Shown piece by piece: positions 1 through 7,827 of a stretch of DNA of 64,000 nt; position 1 is the first letter of the stretch; every line of letters begins with the position of its first letter. The notes beneath the pieces are model-generated. The model was given only the letters and a program-made list of their open reading frames with translations. It ran no database searches and was not told the origin of the DNA. Both the position numbers and the translations under genes were made by a program. Source of the DNA: Vibrio bivalvicida. GTDB taxonomy: Bacteria > Pseudomonadota > Gammaproteobacteria > Enterobacterales > Vibrionaceae. The stretch lies in assembly GCF_001399455.2 (NCBI RefSeq), contig NZ_LLEI02000064.1, positions 1 to 64,000 of the forward strand, in the 5' to 3' direction.

Positions 1-53
1 ACAGCCAATGAAGGACTACATACCCTAAAAACTATTCGTTAACAGTAGCTTAT

Positions 54-176
54 TAACGCCCAATTAACGTGTGAGCAGCGCAAGCACTGAACCCAAACAC
101 TGCGCCATAAACACTAAATCCACCCCGAAGTGAGAGCGCCAAGCGTTGCGAATCACTGTTGAATTGTTTGTTATAA
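54..176 (-). repeat. attC site (VCR-like) of the fifth cassette
   Basis: The site starts (plus strand) with the TAACGCC core and ends in GTTATAA, about 123 bp, with the imperfect internal dyad shared by the other four sites (GCGCCAAGCGTTG near the right end, CAGCGC near the left end). The stop codon of the cassette ORF (171-173) lies inside the terminal core. Confidence 0.88.
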
Positions 177-464
177 CTCAGTTTCATCGATGTACTCGAT
201 TTGCTTAGTCACAGAAGCTGCTACAACTATTGAAAAAACAACGGCGATTGAAATTCTAATAAACGTAGATGGAATGATAGATTGTGTAGAAATGATAAAT
301 GGACCAGCGAAACCACCACATATTGCCCCTACATAAGCTCGCCTTCCACTCCATTTCATCAGCGAACCACATTCAACACAGCGATACTTCGTCCAATGAG
401 CACTGAAAAAAAACCAGCTACATGCAACATTTTTCTGGCACTTGGGACATTGTCTAGATTTCAT
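171..464 (-). CDS. Cassette-borne small membrane protein with zinc-ribbon motifs
   Basis: This 97-residue hypothetical protein is in the fifth cassette. The N-terminus carries two CxxC pairs (CPKC near residue 6 and CVEC near residue 29), consistent with a small zinc ribbon. Two hydrophobic stretches follow (about residues 44-60 and 66-86), so it is probably a membrane protein with its zinc ribbon in the cytoplasm. It fills its cassette and its stop codon lies in the attC core, the usual arrangement for a genuine cassette gene. I do not recognise the family and cannot give a function. It would be expressed from a cassette promoter or from upstream array transcription. Confidence 0.7.
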   Translation of the reverse strand: MKSRQCPKCQKNVACSWFFFSAHWTKYRCVECGSLMKWSGRRAYVGAICGGFAGPFIISTQSIIPSTFIRISIAVVFSIVVAASVTKQIEYIDETEL

Positions 465-560
465 AATAGCCTCGTAATATTAACCTAAGCTGATATGAGA
501 CTACCCAACTCAAGAAACATCAAACCTTCTGGTTCAGATTTCGAGTGAGTTCATGAGTTA

Positions 561-682
561 TAACGCCAAATTAAGGTGTGAACAACGCTAACACCTCACC
601 TAAAGCATTGTGCCATAAACACTAAACTAGCTTGAAGTGAAAGCGCCGAGCGTTGTGAATCACTCTTAAATTTCTTGTTATG
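561..682 (-). repeat. attC site (VCR-like) of the fourth cassette
   Basis: The site starts with TAACGCC on the plus strand and ends in GTTATG, about 122 bp. It shares the GCGCCGAGCGTTGTG and GTGAACAACGC blocks with the neighbouring sites. Confidence 0.88.
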
Positions 683-703
683 CTTCTGGATTCAAGTTCC
701 AAG

Positions 704-1159
704 CTAACAGTTTTCGGCGTACTCACCGATTTGAACGATAACTTTTTCTAAAATGGATAAATACTCATAGTTAGCTGTGTACTTGGTCTGAAAACCATAG
801 TCAGCTTGAAGCGCTTTCACATACTTTCTTTGTTCCTGACATCGTTCAGACATCAGTTTGTATAGTGTGTTTCGGTTTTCAACTACTTTTGCATACTGAG
901 TTTTCAATTCAGACAACTCATTTTGTGCTTCTTTCAACTCCCTAGTAAGATGTTTGTTATCATTTTCAAATTGAATTTTATACATCTCTAAGTTTTTAGT
1001 TGCTAACTCTAGGTTTTTCTTATCCAACTCAGTCTGAACATTGTAATAAGCAAGACCGAGCCCAAAGACAAGCGCTCCGATAACAAAGCCACCAATCCAA
1101 AATTCTTTAGTCCCGATTCCTTTCAAAACATCCTGAATACTAGGAGCACTTACTGCCAT
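704..1159 (-). CDS. Cassette-borne membrane-anchored coiled-coil protein
   Basis: This 151-residue hypothetical protein has a single membrane segment (about residues 20-40, rich in G, A, V and L) followed by a long charged helix (about 43-110) with heptad-like L/E/K spacing, so a membrane-anchored coiled coil is likely. The C-terminal 35 residues are more mixed and end in Cys. It is the only gene of its cassette. Its stop codon lies about 20 bp before the attC, unlike the other cassette genes here, whose stops lie within the attC. No family is recognised and no function can be assigned. Confidence 0.7.
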   Translation of the reverse strand: MAVSAPSIQDVLKGIGTKEFWIGGFVIGALVFGLGLAYYNVQTELDKKNLELATKNLEMYKIQFENDNKHLTRELKEAQNELSELKTQYAKVVENRNTLYKLMSERCQEQRKYVKALQADYGFQTKYTANYEYLSILEKVIVQIGEYAENC

Positions 1160-1185
1160 AGTTATTCCTTACTTGTTGAGAAGCA

Positions 1186-1308
1186 TAACGCCGCATTAAG
1201 TGGTGAACAACGCGACCACCCAAGCCTAAACCTTGCCACTTTTAGCACTAAAGCTGACCTAAGCTGAAATTGCCAAGCGTTGAGAATCCGTCTTAAATGC
1301 TTGTTAGT
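1186..1308 (-). repeat. attC site (VCR-like) of the third cassette
   Basis: The site starts with TAACGCC on the plus strand and ends in GTTAG, about 123 bp, with the internal TGCCAAGCGTTGAGAATCCG block typical of Vibrio VCR-type sites. Confidence 0.9.
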
Positions 1309-2077
1309 TGAATTGTTTCACCGCTCTACACTTGGGAAAAGTTGAACAACCCCAAAACTGTTTACCTATATTTTCACCACGCTTGGTTTCACGCAACACC
1401 ATTTCAGAGCCGCAACGGGGACACTGATTTGAGCTAGCTTTGGATGTGACAACTTCTTTAACATGTTTACGATGCTTTAAATCCGTAATAACTCCGCGCT
1501 TTAACTTTATCTGGTTTATAGACTCAGTTAACCGAGCATAATCCTTGTCAGAGAACACTACCTCGTTAAATTGCTGAATGTATCGAATACTTCCTCGAGC
1601 ATAGGTAACGTTTGGAGGCATTTCGGTTTTAAAGGTACTTTCGCCGATGAAAACAATAACTGAATGCAAGTGCTCTTCACTGCAACCTAGCAAGGTTTCT
1701 AGAGCTTTTATGTGCTTGTAATTCTGATGCAGTGGATTTTGAAATTTAGAGGAATGACGGTAAATCTTTTGTGTCCACTGTTTCTGGCGAGCCGAGCCAA
1801 ATATCCAACCTTTCATATTCTTAGTTTCAACGACAAAGATGCCATATTTAGAAACCACAATATGGTCGACTTGAGTTGTACCATCGCTAGTCGGCAACGT
1901 TACGTCTTTTATTAGCGTGTAGTCAGACTCTGGTAATTTGGACAAAAGACGGTTCACGAGAAACTCACCGAATACACCTTTTAGCCACCTACTTTTGAAA
2001 ACGCTAACAATGAGCAATAAAGGCACTAGATACCAGACTTGCGCAAGCACATTAAGAAATGCTTCAAAAATATTCAC
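1304..2077 (-). CDS. NERD-domain nuclease-related protein with C-terminal topoisomerase-type zinc finger
   Basis: This 257-residue cassette protein starts with a hydrophobic segment (about residues 10-25). A NERD (nuclease-related) domain follows: GEFLVNRLLSKL, then DHIVVSKYGIFVVETKN with the D...E.K pattern of PD-(D/E)xK-like folds, roughly residues 35-150. The C-terminus holds a four-cysteine zinc finger of the topoisomerase I type (CPRCG near 219, CSTFPKC near 244). NERD proteins are thought to act on DNA, and some occur in defence loci. Nuclease activity here is inference from the fold. The stop codon lies inside the attC core. It is the sole gene in its cassette. Confidence 0.85.
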   Translation of the reverse strand: MNIFEAFLNVLAQVWYLVPLLLIVSVFKSRWLKGVFGEFLVNRLLSKLPESDYTLIKDVTLPTSDGTTQVDHIVVSKYGIFVVETKNMKGWIFGSARQKQWTQKIYRHSSKFQNPLHQNYKHIKALETLLGCSEEHLHSVIVFIGESTFKTEMPPNVTYARGSIRYIQQFNEVVFSDKDYARLTESINQIKLKRGVITDLKHRKHVKEVVTSKASSNQCPRCGSEMVLRETKRGENIGKQFWGCSTFPKCRAVKQFN

Positions 2078-2095
2078 GGATTTTCCCTATTCAAC

Positions 2096-2216
2096 TAACG
2101 CCCTGCTAAGTGGCTGACAACATAACACAAAACGTAAACAAGCCGCCGTAAACGCAGAACAAACTTTGAAGTAAATTCGCCGAGCGTTGGCAGTCCGTCT
2201 TAAGCAGTTTGTTAGC
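2096..2216 (-). repeat. attC site (VCR-like) of the second cassette
   Basis: The site starts with TAACGCCCTGCTAAGTGGCT on the plus strand and ends in GTTAGC, about 121 bp. It is very similar to the next site at 2683-2805. Confidence 0.9.
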
Positions 2217-2667
2217 AGTATTTTTCTAAATGACTCCATCTTTTTCGCACGCTATCTGTCAACATAAGCTTAAATTCATACCCAAGGTCATTTTCACGAG
2301 TTACCTCAAAGCCTAAGCGCTGGTGAAAATTTATTGAAAGCCTGTTATTTCGAAGGACATTACTAACAAGAATTTCCACATTGTTTGAATTTAGAAAACG
2401 CGCCAATTGAGCAAACAAGGACATAAATACAGCTCTATTTCGATGTTCGGGATGTACTACGAACATCGGCACAAACCATCTAGTGGGTGATAGCTCTCTT
2501 AAAGTGAAATAGCCCCGAAGCATGTGCTTATTTCTGCATTCGAACAATAAACCATCAGATACAGCATTTTCTAGTGAACTCAGGTAGGCAAGCTCATCTA
2601 TAGGTCTTCCGGCATCCTCCGAAATAGATTTCAGAGTAAGAAGATCTAGCTCAAGATATTCGTTCAT
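2212..2667 (-). CDS. GNAT family N-acetyltransferase (integron cassette gene)
   Basis: This 151-residue protein has the GNAT fold pattern. A beta-strand segment FVPMFVVHPEHRNRAVFMSL (about residues 67-86) occupies the position of the acetyl-CoA-binding loop (normally R/QxxGxG/A; here RNRAVF, so the loop is atypical). A helix follows, then RNNRLSINFHQRLGFEV, the usual GNAT motif B end (asparagine followed by F...RLGF). The substrate is unknown. Acetyltransferases are among the most frequent cassette genes. The stop codon TAA (2212-2214) is part of the attC core and the gene spans the whole cassette. Confidence 0.85.
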   Translation of the reverse strand: MNEYLELDLLTLKSISEDAGRPIDELAYLSSLENAVSDGLLFECRNKHMLRGYFTLRELSPTRWFVPMFVVHPEHRNRAVFMSLFAQLARFLNSNNVEILVSNVLRNNRLSINFHQRLGFEVTRENDLGYEFKLMLTDSVRKRWSHLEKYC

Positions 2668-2682
2668 ATAACTCCATACTGC

Positions 2683-2805
2683 TAACGCCCTGCTAAGTGG
2701 CTAGCAACGCATAACACGATACTTAAACTAGCCGCCGTAAACACTATACCTGACTAGAACTAAAATTGCCGAGCGTTGATAGTCCGTCTTGAGCAGTTTG
2801 TTAGC
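2683..2805 (-). repeat. attC site (VCR-like) of the first cassette
   Basis: The site starts with TAACGCCCTGCTAAGTGGCT on the plus strand and ends in GTTAGC, about 123 bp. It is the attI-proximal attC of the array. Confidence 0.9.
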
Positions 2806-3180
2806 TGCTACGCAGAAGGCTGCGTTTTTCACCCAAGTGCCTAATTTGAAGTACATTATTGGTTTTGAATGACAATGCTCATTGGACAGCTCGCAAACCA
2901 AAACACAATTGATGAAGCATGCTTGGCAGAGAATGCTTTCGAAGAAGCCTACTACCAAGTGCGCTAAGCAAATTTAGCTGAGGCAACATTTCAACACCCA
3001 AGAAACCACGCCAAAGAATTAGACAAACACACCACTCCAGTAAGCTGACTTTGGTTAATTCAAGCACTTTTCGAACAGTGCCACTGGCGAGATAGTTTGC
3101 GGCCTGGGACTATCAAGTGTGAAGTTAGAGCCCCACATTCATGAGCACTTAAGCCCCTAGTTTCTTTAAATACTAGCTAA
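2806..3180. other. First cassette body without a convincing gene
   Basis: This is the part of the attI-proximal cassette (2686-3180) that lies outside its attC. The only minus-strand reading frames are short, lack a good start and run into the attC. A 32-codon plus-strand frame (2869-2967) has an ATG and reads like a protein end (DEACLAENAFEEAYYQVR), but it is too short to call. The cassette may be non-coding, may carry a decayed gene, or may encode an RNA. Confidence 0.5.
2810..2829 (+). terminator. Intrinsic-terminator-like hairpin reading toward the integrase
   Basis: The stem ACGCAG/CTGCGT with loop AAGG is followed by five T residues on the plus strand. It would stop transcription that runs antisense through the array toward intI. 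Confidence 0.5.
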
Positions 3181-3245
3181 CAGCTATTAGCCAGAAAAAG
3201 TCTGTAAACTGTTACAGATTCTATCTATATAGCCTTTGTTTAAGT
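3176..3245 (-). other. attI: attI recombination site
   Basis: An inverted pair of integrase-type core boxes, GCTAA and TTAGC with a 6 bp spacer, lies at 3176-3191. On the minus strand this gives a G^TTAGCTAGTA junction. That resembles the start sequence predicted from the R'' end of the first cassette (TTAGCTGCTA), so the crossover is placed between 3180 and 3181. The right border toward intI (about 3245) is an estimate based on the usual attI length. Confidence 0.6.
3202..3217 (+). promoter_or_regulatory. LexA (SOS) box upstream of the integrase gene
   Basis: The sequence is CTGT-N8-ACAG exactly, the gammaproteobacterial LexA consensus. Integron integrase genes of Vibrio are known to be induced by the SOS response. 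A weak promoter overlaps the box: TGTAAA (3203-3208), a 17 bp spacer and TATATA (3226-3231). LexA binding would cover its -35 and spacer. The resulting 5' leader to the intI start would be about 150 nt. Confidence 0.75.
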
Positions 3246-3390
3246 GTAACCATATCTCATTTATTTGAAAACTAACAGTAACTTAGCTTGGTATTCCTTT
3301 CGCCTGATGCGCAAAATATAGAACATATCTATATAGTAGAAAGCTCTATGGCAAACTAAGGGGTATGTATATTTAAACAGGTAACAAGGG

Positions 3391-4362
3391 ATGTCCAATT
3401 CACCTTTTTTAACCTACGTTCGTGAGTATATGCTGGGTAGAAACTATGCGCTTCGAACCGTAGATGCATATGTCTACTGGATTCATCAATACGTACTGTT
3501 TCACGACAAACAACACCCCAAAGAGCTGAACACCAAACATGTAGAAGACTTCTTAAGCCACTTAGTTGCACAGAAAAGTATCGCGAAAAAAACACAGAGC
3601 CTAGCACTAAATTCATTGGTTTTCCTATACAAGGAAATCATCCAGCAACCTGTTGATCTCGATATGCAATTTAGGCGGTCAGACAAATCTCGCAAGCTCC
3701 CTACAGTCTTAACTCCATCAGAAATAAGAAAACTGCTCTCACACTGTGCACCCAAGTATAAACTCCCCTACCAGTTAATGTATGGCTCTGGGTTACGATT
3801 AATGGAGTGCGTTCGCCTAAGGATACATGATATAGATTTCGAGTATAAATCGCTGCGAGTTTGGCAAGGTAAAGGAGGTAAAAACCGAATTGTTACTTTA
3901 GCGCCTGAGCTATTTTCAGCGATAAAACTACAGCAGCGAATTTCCTCTGAATTTTATCAGCAAGATATGTGTAACCATGCTTTCTCGGGCTGTTACCTGC
4001 CTGAATCTCTGGCAAGGAAATACCCAAATGCAGAAATGAGCTTGAATTGGCAGTACCTGTTTCCTTCTGAAAGATTATCTTCAGACCCACGTAAAGAAAG
4101 CGTACGCCGACACCATATCCACCATACTTCCCTACAAAAACACATTAAGTTAGCCGCAAAACAAGCTGGGATCGAAAAAGACATATCTTGCCATACGCTA
4201 CGACACTCTTTTGCAACCCACCTTCTCGAAAGCGGGGCAGACATAAGAACCGTCCAAGAACAATTAGGGCACTCAGATGTTAAAACCACTCAGATCTATA
4301 CCCACATTATTGATAGAGGAGCAAATGGTGTTAAGAGTCCGCTTTCAAATCTTCTCAGCTAA
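3391..4362 (+). CDS. intI: Integron integrase IntI (IntIA/IntI4 type tyrosine recombinase)
   Basis: This 323-residue tyrosine recombinase catalyses attI x attC and attC x attC cassette exchange. The N-terminal SAM-like core-binding domain covers about residues 1-90. The catalytic residues are visible: Arg in YGSGLRLMECVRL, Lys in WQGKGGKNR, His-x-x-Arg in CHTLRHSFATH, His in LGHSDVKTT, and the nucleophile Tyr in TQIYTHI. The patch specific to integron integrases is present around residues 205-245 (ESLARKYPNAE, LNWQYLFPSERLS, RRHHIH). Length matches the Vibrio IntIA family (about 320). The gene is divergent from the cassettes, with attI and a LexA box upstream, and is followed by a strong bidirectional terminator. 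It appears intact. Confidence 0.97.
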   Translation: MSNSPFLTYVREYMLGRNYALRTVDAYVYWIHQYVLFHDKQHPKELNTKHVEDFLSHLVAQKSIAKKTQSLALNSLVFLYKEIIQQPVDLDMQFRRSDKSRKLPTVLTPSEIRKLLSHCAPKYKLPYQLMYGSGLRLMECVRLRIHDIDFEYKSLRVWQGKGGKNRIVTLAPELFSAIKLQQRISSEFYQQDMCNHAFSGCYLPESLARKYPNAEMSLNWQYLFPSERLSSDPRKESVRRHHIHHTSLQKHIKLAAKQAGIEKDISCHTLRHSFATHLLESGADIRTVQEQLGHSDVKTTQIYTHIIDRGANGVKSPLSNLLS

Positions 4363-4390
4363 ATAGCTAGTATTAAAGTTGATTTGATCG

Positions 4391-4420
4391 AAAAAGCGAG
4401 CACTTAGGCTCGCTTTTTTT
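4391..4420. terminator. Bidirectional intrinsic terminator between intI and ackA
   Basis: The stem GCGAGC (4396-4401)/GCTCGC (4408-4413) is flanked by five A residues on the left and seven T residues on the right. It can therefore serve both converging genes. Confidence 0.9.
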
Positions 4421-4438
4421 ATCTGATTTCGATTTTGA

Positions 4439-5632
4439 TTACAGCAGTTCTACCGACTGTTGAGCGATTACGAATTCTTCGTTGGTTGGGACAACCATAG
4501 CGACCGCTCCTAGCAATTCAGACTTAGCAATAATACCGGCGTTACCAAAGCGCGCATCTTCGTTGCCTTTTTCATCTTCAACAAAACCTAATAGTTTAAG
4601 GTTGCTTAAGATTTCACGGCGGATATCTAACGAATTCTCACCAATACCACCAGTAAAGATAACGGCATCTAGACTACTTAGTGGAATCATGTAAGAGCCA
4701 ATGTATTTTGCTACGCGGTAGGTGAAAACGTCGAATGCTAGCTTAGCACCTTCATGGCCTTCAGCCATCGCTTCAAGAATACCACGAGCATCTGAAGTTA
4801 AGCCTGAAACACCTAAGAAACCAGATTTCTTATTAAGCGTTTCGAATACTTTCTCTTGGCTCCAGCCTTTCTTCATTAAGAACTCGATAATGCCTGGATC
4901 TAGGTCACCAGAGCGCGTACCCATCATTAGGCCTGCGAGTGGGGTAAAGCCCATTGACGTATCAACCGATTGACCATTCGCAATCGCACATACAGAAGCG
5001 CCATTCCCTAAATGCACAGAGATAAAGCTTGAATCTTCCACTCGCTTACCAAGCATTTTTGCCGCTTCACGGCTTACAAAATAGTGGCTAGTGCCGTGGA
5101 AACCGTATCGACGGATACCATATTCTTTGTACAGTTCGTTTGAAATAGCACCAGTGAATGCTTTTTGTGGCATTGTTTGGTGAAATGCAGTGTCAAAAAC
5201 AGCGAACTGAGGAAGGCTTGGGAAAGCTTGCATAGAAGCTTCAATGCCTTTGGCGCCTGCAGGGTTGTGGAGCGGTGCCAGATCAGACAGATTTTCAATT
5301 TCAGCTAACACTTCATCATTGATACGAACAGTAGAAGTAAACTTCTCCCCGCCATGTACGATACGGTGACCCACGGCAACTAAATCTTTGGTGAAACCAA
5401 GAGCATCCATCAATGCAACAATGCGGTTGATCGCGTGCTGATGATGGTTATCTGGAGCATCAATTAACTCTTCGGATTTTTCACCGTTGTATTTCCAGCT
5501 AATGACTGCTTCAGGCAAACCAAAGCATTCACCTAAGCCACTGACGATTGCATCACCAGACTTAGAGTCAATTACAGCAAATTTTAATGAAGAGCTACCA
5601 GAGTTAATGACCAACACAAACGAGTTCGACAT
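4439..5632 (-). CDS. ackA: Acetate kinase
   Basis: This 397-residue acetate kinase (ASKHA superfamily) interconverts acetate plus ATP and acetyl phosphate plus ADP in the cytoplasm. The family signatures are in order: NSGSSSLKF at residues 10-18, GHRIVHGGEKF near 90, FDTAFHQTMP (catalytic Asp) near 145, GFHGTSHYFVS near 177, HLGNGAS, MGFTPLAGLMMGTRSGD with the catalytic Arg, and FTGGIGENS near 330. Length is standard (about 400). No phosphotransacetylase gene adjoins it, so it is probably a second, stand-alone copy like the chromosome II ackA of other vibrios. It converges on intI across a shared terminator. Confidence 0.96.
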   Translation of the reverse strand: MSNSFVLVINSGSSSLKFAVIDSKSGDAIVSGLGECFGLPEAVISWKYNGEKSEELIDAPDNHHQHAINRIVALMDALGFTKDLVAVGHRIVHGGEKFTSTVRINDEVLAEIENLSDLAPLHNPAGAKGIEASMQAFPSLPQFAVFDTAFHQTMPQKAFTGAISNELYKEYGIRRYGFHGTSHYFVSREAAKMLGKRVEDSSFISVHLGNGASVCAIANGQSVDTSMGFTPLAGLMMGTRSGDLDPGIIEFLMKKGWSQEKVFETLNKKSGFLGVSGLTSDARGILEAMAEGHEGAKLAFDVFTYRVAKYIGSYMIPLSSLDAVIFTGGIGENSLDIRREILSNLKLLGFVEDEKGNEDARFGNAGIIAKSELLGAVAMVVPTNEEFVIAQQSVELL

Positions 5633-5918
5633 GGATTTGTTCCTGTTTCAGACTGTGAGTTTTAAGCGCTACGCTTCTATATTGTTGTTGCACTCATTAT
5701 TCAATATTTTTTGAATCTTTCAACTTTTATTAGTCTTTTTCAACAAATCAAACAAACTTTTGTTGATCTATCGCAATAGTGGATTTATTTCACCCTGAAA
5801 AATTAATGTTATTTTTATTACTAAGCAGAACGCACTACACTTTAGTTACGTCTAGTCGTCGTTGGCATAATCAAACTGGGCGAATAAAAGGTTCAAAAAT
5901 ACTCATTGAGAGGTAGAT

Positions 5919-7526
5919 TTGTTTACGCTAGCAATCAGTTTTGTACTCATTGGCCTTTGTTTGCTTGTTGCAGGCTTAAAAACAGCGACAAAGATCTGTA
6001 AACAAACCAAACATGCTGGTTGGCGCTGGTTGTATGGCCTAATTCTTAGTTTTGTCGTTGGTTATTCAATCGTACTGCTCTCGTTACTCACAGAGCAAAC
6101 CATCAGCCCAATCTTGCTCGGCTTGAGTTTGATACTTTTCTGCGGCAGCATCTTTGTTTACACTGTAGTCTCTTACAGTCTCACCACTATTGTTCAACTA
6201 AAAACCATTGTCAGAAAAGAAAAGTATAATGCTCTACATGATCCTTTAACCAACTTGCCCAACCGTAAACATTGCATTGAGACACTAGACTTGCTCATTG
6301 AGCACAACAAACCTTTTGATCTAATGCTGCTCGATATAGTGAACTTCAAGCAAGTCAATGATGGAATGGGGCATTTCTGTGGTGACCAGCTTTTGGTACA
6401 AATTGGTCAACGAATTAGGTCTCTTCTTGAAAAAGGAGATTTTATCGCTCGTATAGGAGGAGATGAATTTATTGTCATAGTACCTCACAGGGAAGAGTTA
6501 GACATAAAATATGCGGCCAAAAGAATCAACCAAGAACTACATCCTCCCTTTTCAGTCGATGGCTTTGAGTTAACCACCAGTGCCAGTATCGGTATTAGCC
6601 AGTTTCCTTCGCACGGCTTAGATGCTGAGCAAATGATTAACGCTGCTGATATTGCCATGTACTGGGCAAAAAAATCTGGGCGACAATTCGCAATCTATAA
6701 CGATAAAATGAGCCAAGGTGCTAGGCGCAAATTGGAGATTTCGAGAAATATCGACAAAGCGTTAAGTGACCATGAGTTTCAGCTCTACTACCAACCCATC
6801 CTCTCCGCTACGCATGGTGTCGTATGTGGCTATGAAGCGTTAATTCGTTGGATCACAAAAGATGGGGCCACTGTCAGTCCGATAGATTTTATTCCTGTCG
6901 CCGAACACAGCAATAAAATAACCTCAATCACTTCTTGGGTTTTAGAACAAGTAACGAAAGATATACAAATATTTAAAGCCCAAGGACTCCAATATCCGGT
7001 TCACGTTAATCTATCAGCAAAAGACTTAATGGGCTCCAAGCTTCAAGAAAAGCTCTTAAAATTGATTGAATCCAACAAAAGCATCACGCAACACATCGTG
7101 CTTGAGATCACAGAAAGCACCGCGATAAACCGTTTGAGAAGCCCTGAAGCGCTATTAGAGAGTATTCGTAAGCTTGGATTTAAGATTAGTTTAGACGACT
7201 TCGGTACAGGTTATTCTTCTCTGTCACTACTTCGTGATCTTCCTGTAGACCAGATTAAAATCGATCGTTCGTTTTTGTACAAGTTAGCAATGAACGAACG
7301 GAACATATCGATAGTATCTAACGCTATTTCCCTTGCTCATGGACTAGGTTATACCGTCGTTGCAGAGGGTGTAGAAGATCAGCAAGTACTTGATATCTTA
7401 AAAGGCCACGATTGTGACTTTGTTCAAGGCTTCTACTTTAGCCCTCCTCTAGCTCTTCACAGCGTGATTAACTGGACTTTACAGCATAATCCCCCCGTTA
7501 TTTCTGAGCTAGCCAAAGTCAACTAA
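5919..7526 (+). CDS. Membrane-bound GGDEF-EAL cyclic-di-GMP protein
   Basis: This 535-residue protein has about three membrane segments (residues 1-90). A GGDEF domain follows (about 100-260) with an intact active-site motif in ARIGGDEFIVIV. The EAL domain (about 275-525) keeps its catalytic and metal-binding motifs: YEALIRW, NLSAKDL, LEITEST, LDDFGTGYSS, IKIDRSF and VAEGVED. Both diguanylate cyclase and phosphodiesterase activities are therefore possible; which dominates cannot be told by reading. The start is TTG at 5919, preceded by GAGAGG at 5908-5913. There is no obvious periplasmic sensor domain; the membrane helices may sense directly. It is monocistronic and divergent from ackA. Confidence 0.93.
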   Translation: MFTLAISFVLIGLCLLVAGLKTATKICKQTKHAGWRWLYGLILSFVVGYSIVLLSLLTEQTISPILLGLSLILFCGSIFVYTVVSYSLTTIVQLKTIVRKEKYNALHDPLTNLPNRKHCIETLDLLIEHNKPFDLMLLDIVNFKQVNDGMGHFCGDQLLVQIGQRIRSLLEKGDFIARIGGDEFIVIVPHREELDIKYAAKRINQELHPPFSVDGFELTTSASIGISQFPSHGLDAEQMINAADIAMYWAKKSGRQFAIYNDKMSQGARRKLEISRNIDKALSDHEFQLYYQPILSATHGVVCGYEALIRWITKDGATVSPIDFIPVAEHSNKITSITSWVLEQVTKDIQIFKAQGLQYPVHVNLSAKDLMGSKLQEKLLKLIESNKSITQHIVLEITESTAINRLRSPEALLESIRKLGFKISLDDFGTGYSSLSLLRDLPVDQIKIDRSFLYKLAMNERNISIVSNAISLAHGLGYTVVAEGVEDQQVLDILKGHDCDFVQGFYFSPPLALHSVINWTLQHNPPVISELAKVN

Positions 7527-7827
7527 CACACTAGATAGCAACAGCCCGCGTCGCGCTTCTTTCATGGTCTGAGCACAGAGTAATATATAAAATCAATTAC
7601 TTAGCGCGGTCATATAAACTCTTCCAATTCATGGCAAGACACACAAATAAAAAAAGCTAATGTAACAAGCCATTACACCAATATCTTATTGATATTATTG
7701 AGCATATCTCAGTTTTAACATTTTAGTTTCTTTTTCAAACACATTTTGAACTTTCAATTTAAAGTCTTCTTATCGTACAAACACGAGTAAAAAAGCCGAT
7801 TTAAGGCTTAATGATATGGACTTTATT
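7527..7827. other. Intergenic region upstream of the porin
   Basis: This AT-rich stretch must carry the porin promoter and leader. A small inverted repeat, TGTAA-N7-TTACA at 7661-7677, could bind a regulator. No gene or RNA was recognised. Confidence 0.4.

Larger units (their letters stand above)
1..3180 (-). mobile_element. Chromosomal integron cassette array (attI-proximal part)
   Basis: Five gene cassettes are read on the minus strand away from the integrase gene, each ending in an attC site. Judged by the crossover point in each GTTA core, the cassettes span about 2686-3180, 2099-2685, 1189-2098, 564-1188 and 57-563. The first 56 bases belong to the next cassette, so the array continues beyond the window. 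For the GNAT cassette, the first bases (at 2685) are complementary to its own R'' end (at 2211-2220), as expected for an excised and inserted circle. The integrase, attI and VCR-like attC sites together make this a Vibrio-type sedentary integron. Confidence 0.95.

Noticed and set aside
2728..2958. Minus-strand frame ending in the first attC
   Set aside because: About a third of it is translated attC sequence and the start lacks an SD; the attC explains it.
2879..3067. Minus-strand 62-codon frame in the first cassette
   Set aside because: It has no recognisable domain, a GTG start without SD, and a rival frame on the plus strand; not enough to call a gene.
3248..3275. Possible CRP site upstream of intI (AAGTGTAACCATATCTCATTT)
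   Set aside because: The right half fits but the left half is out of register with TGTGA; too weak to claim, though CRP control of Vibrio integrons is known.
4993..5298. Overlapping frames inside ackA
   Set aside because: They are shadows of a full-length, strongly conserved acetate kinase.
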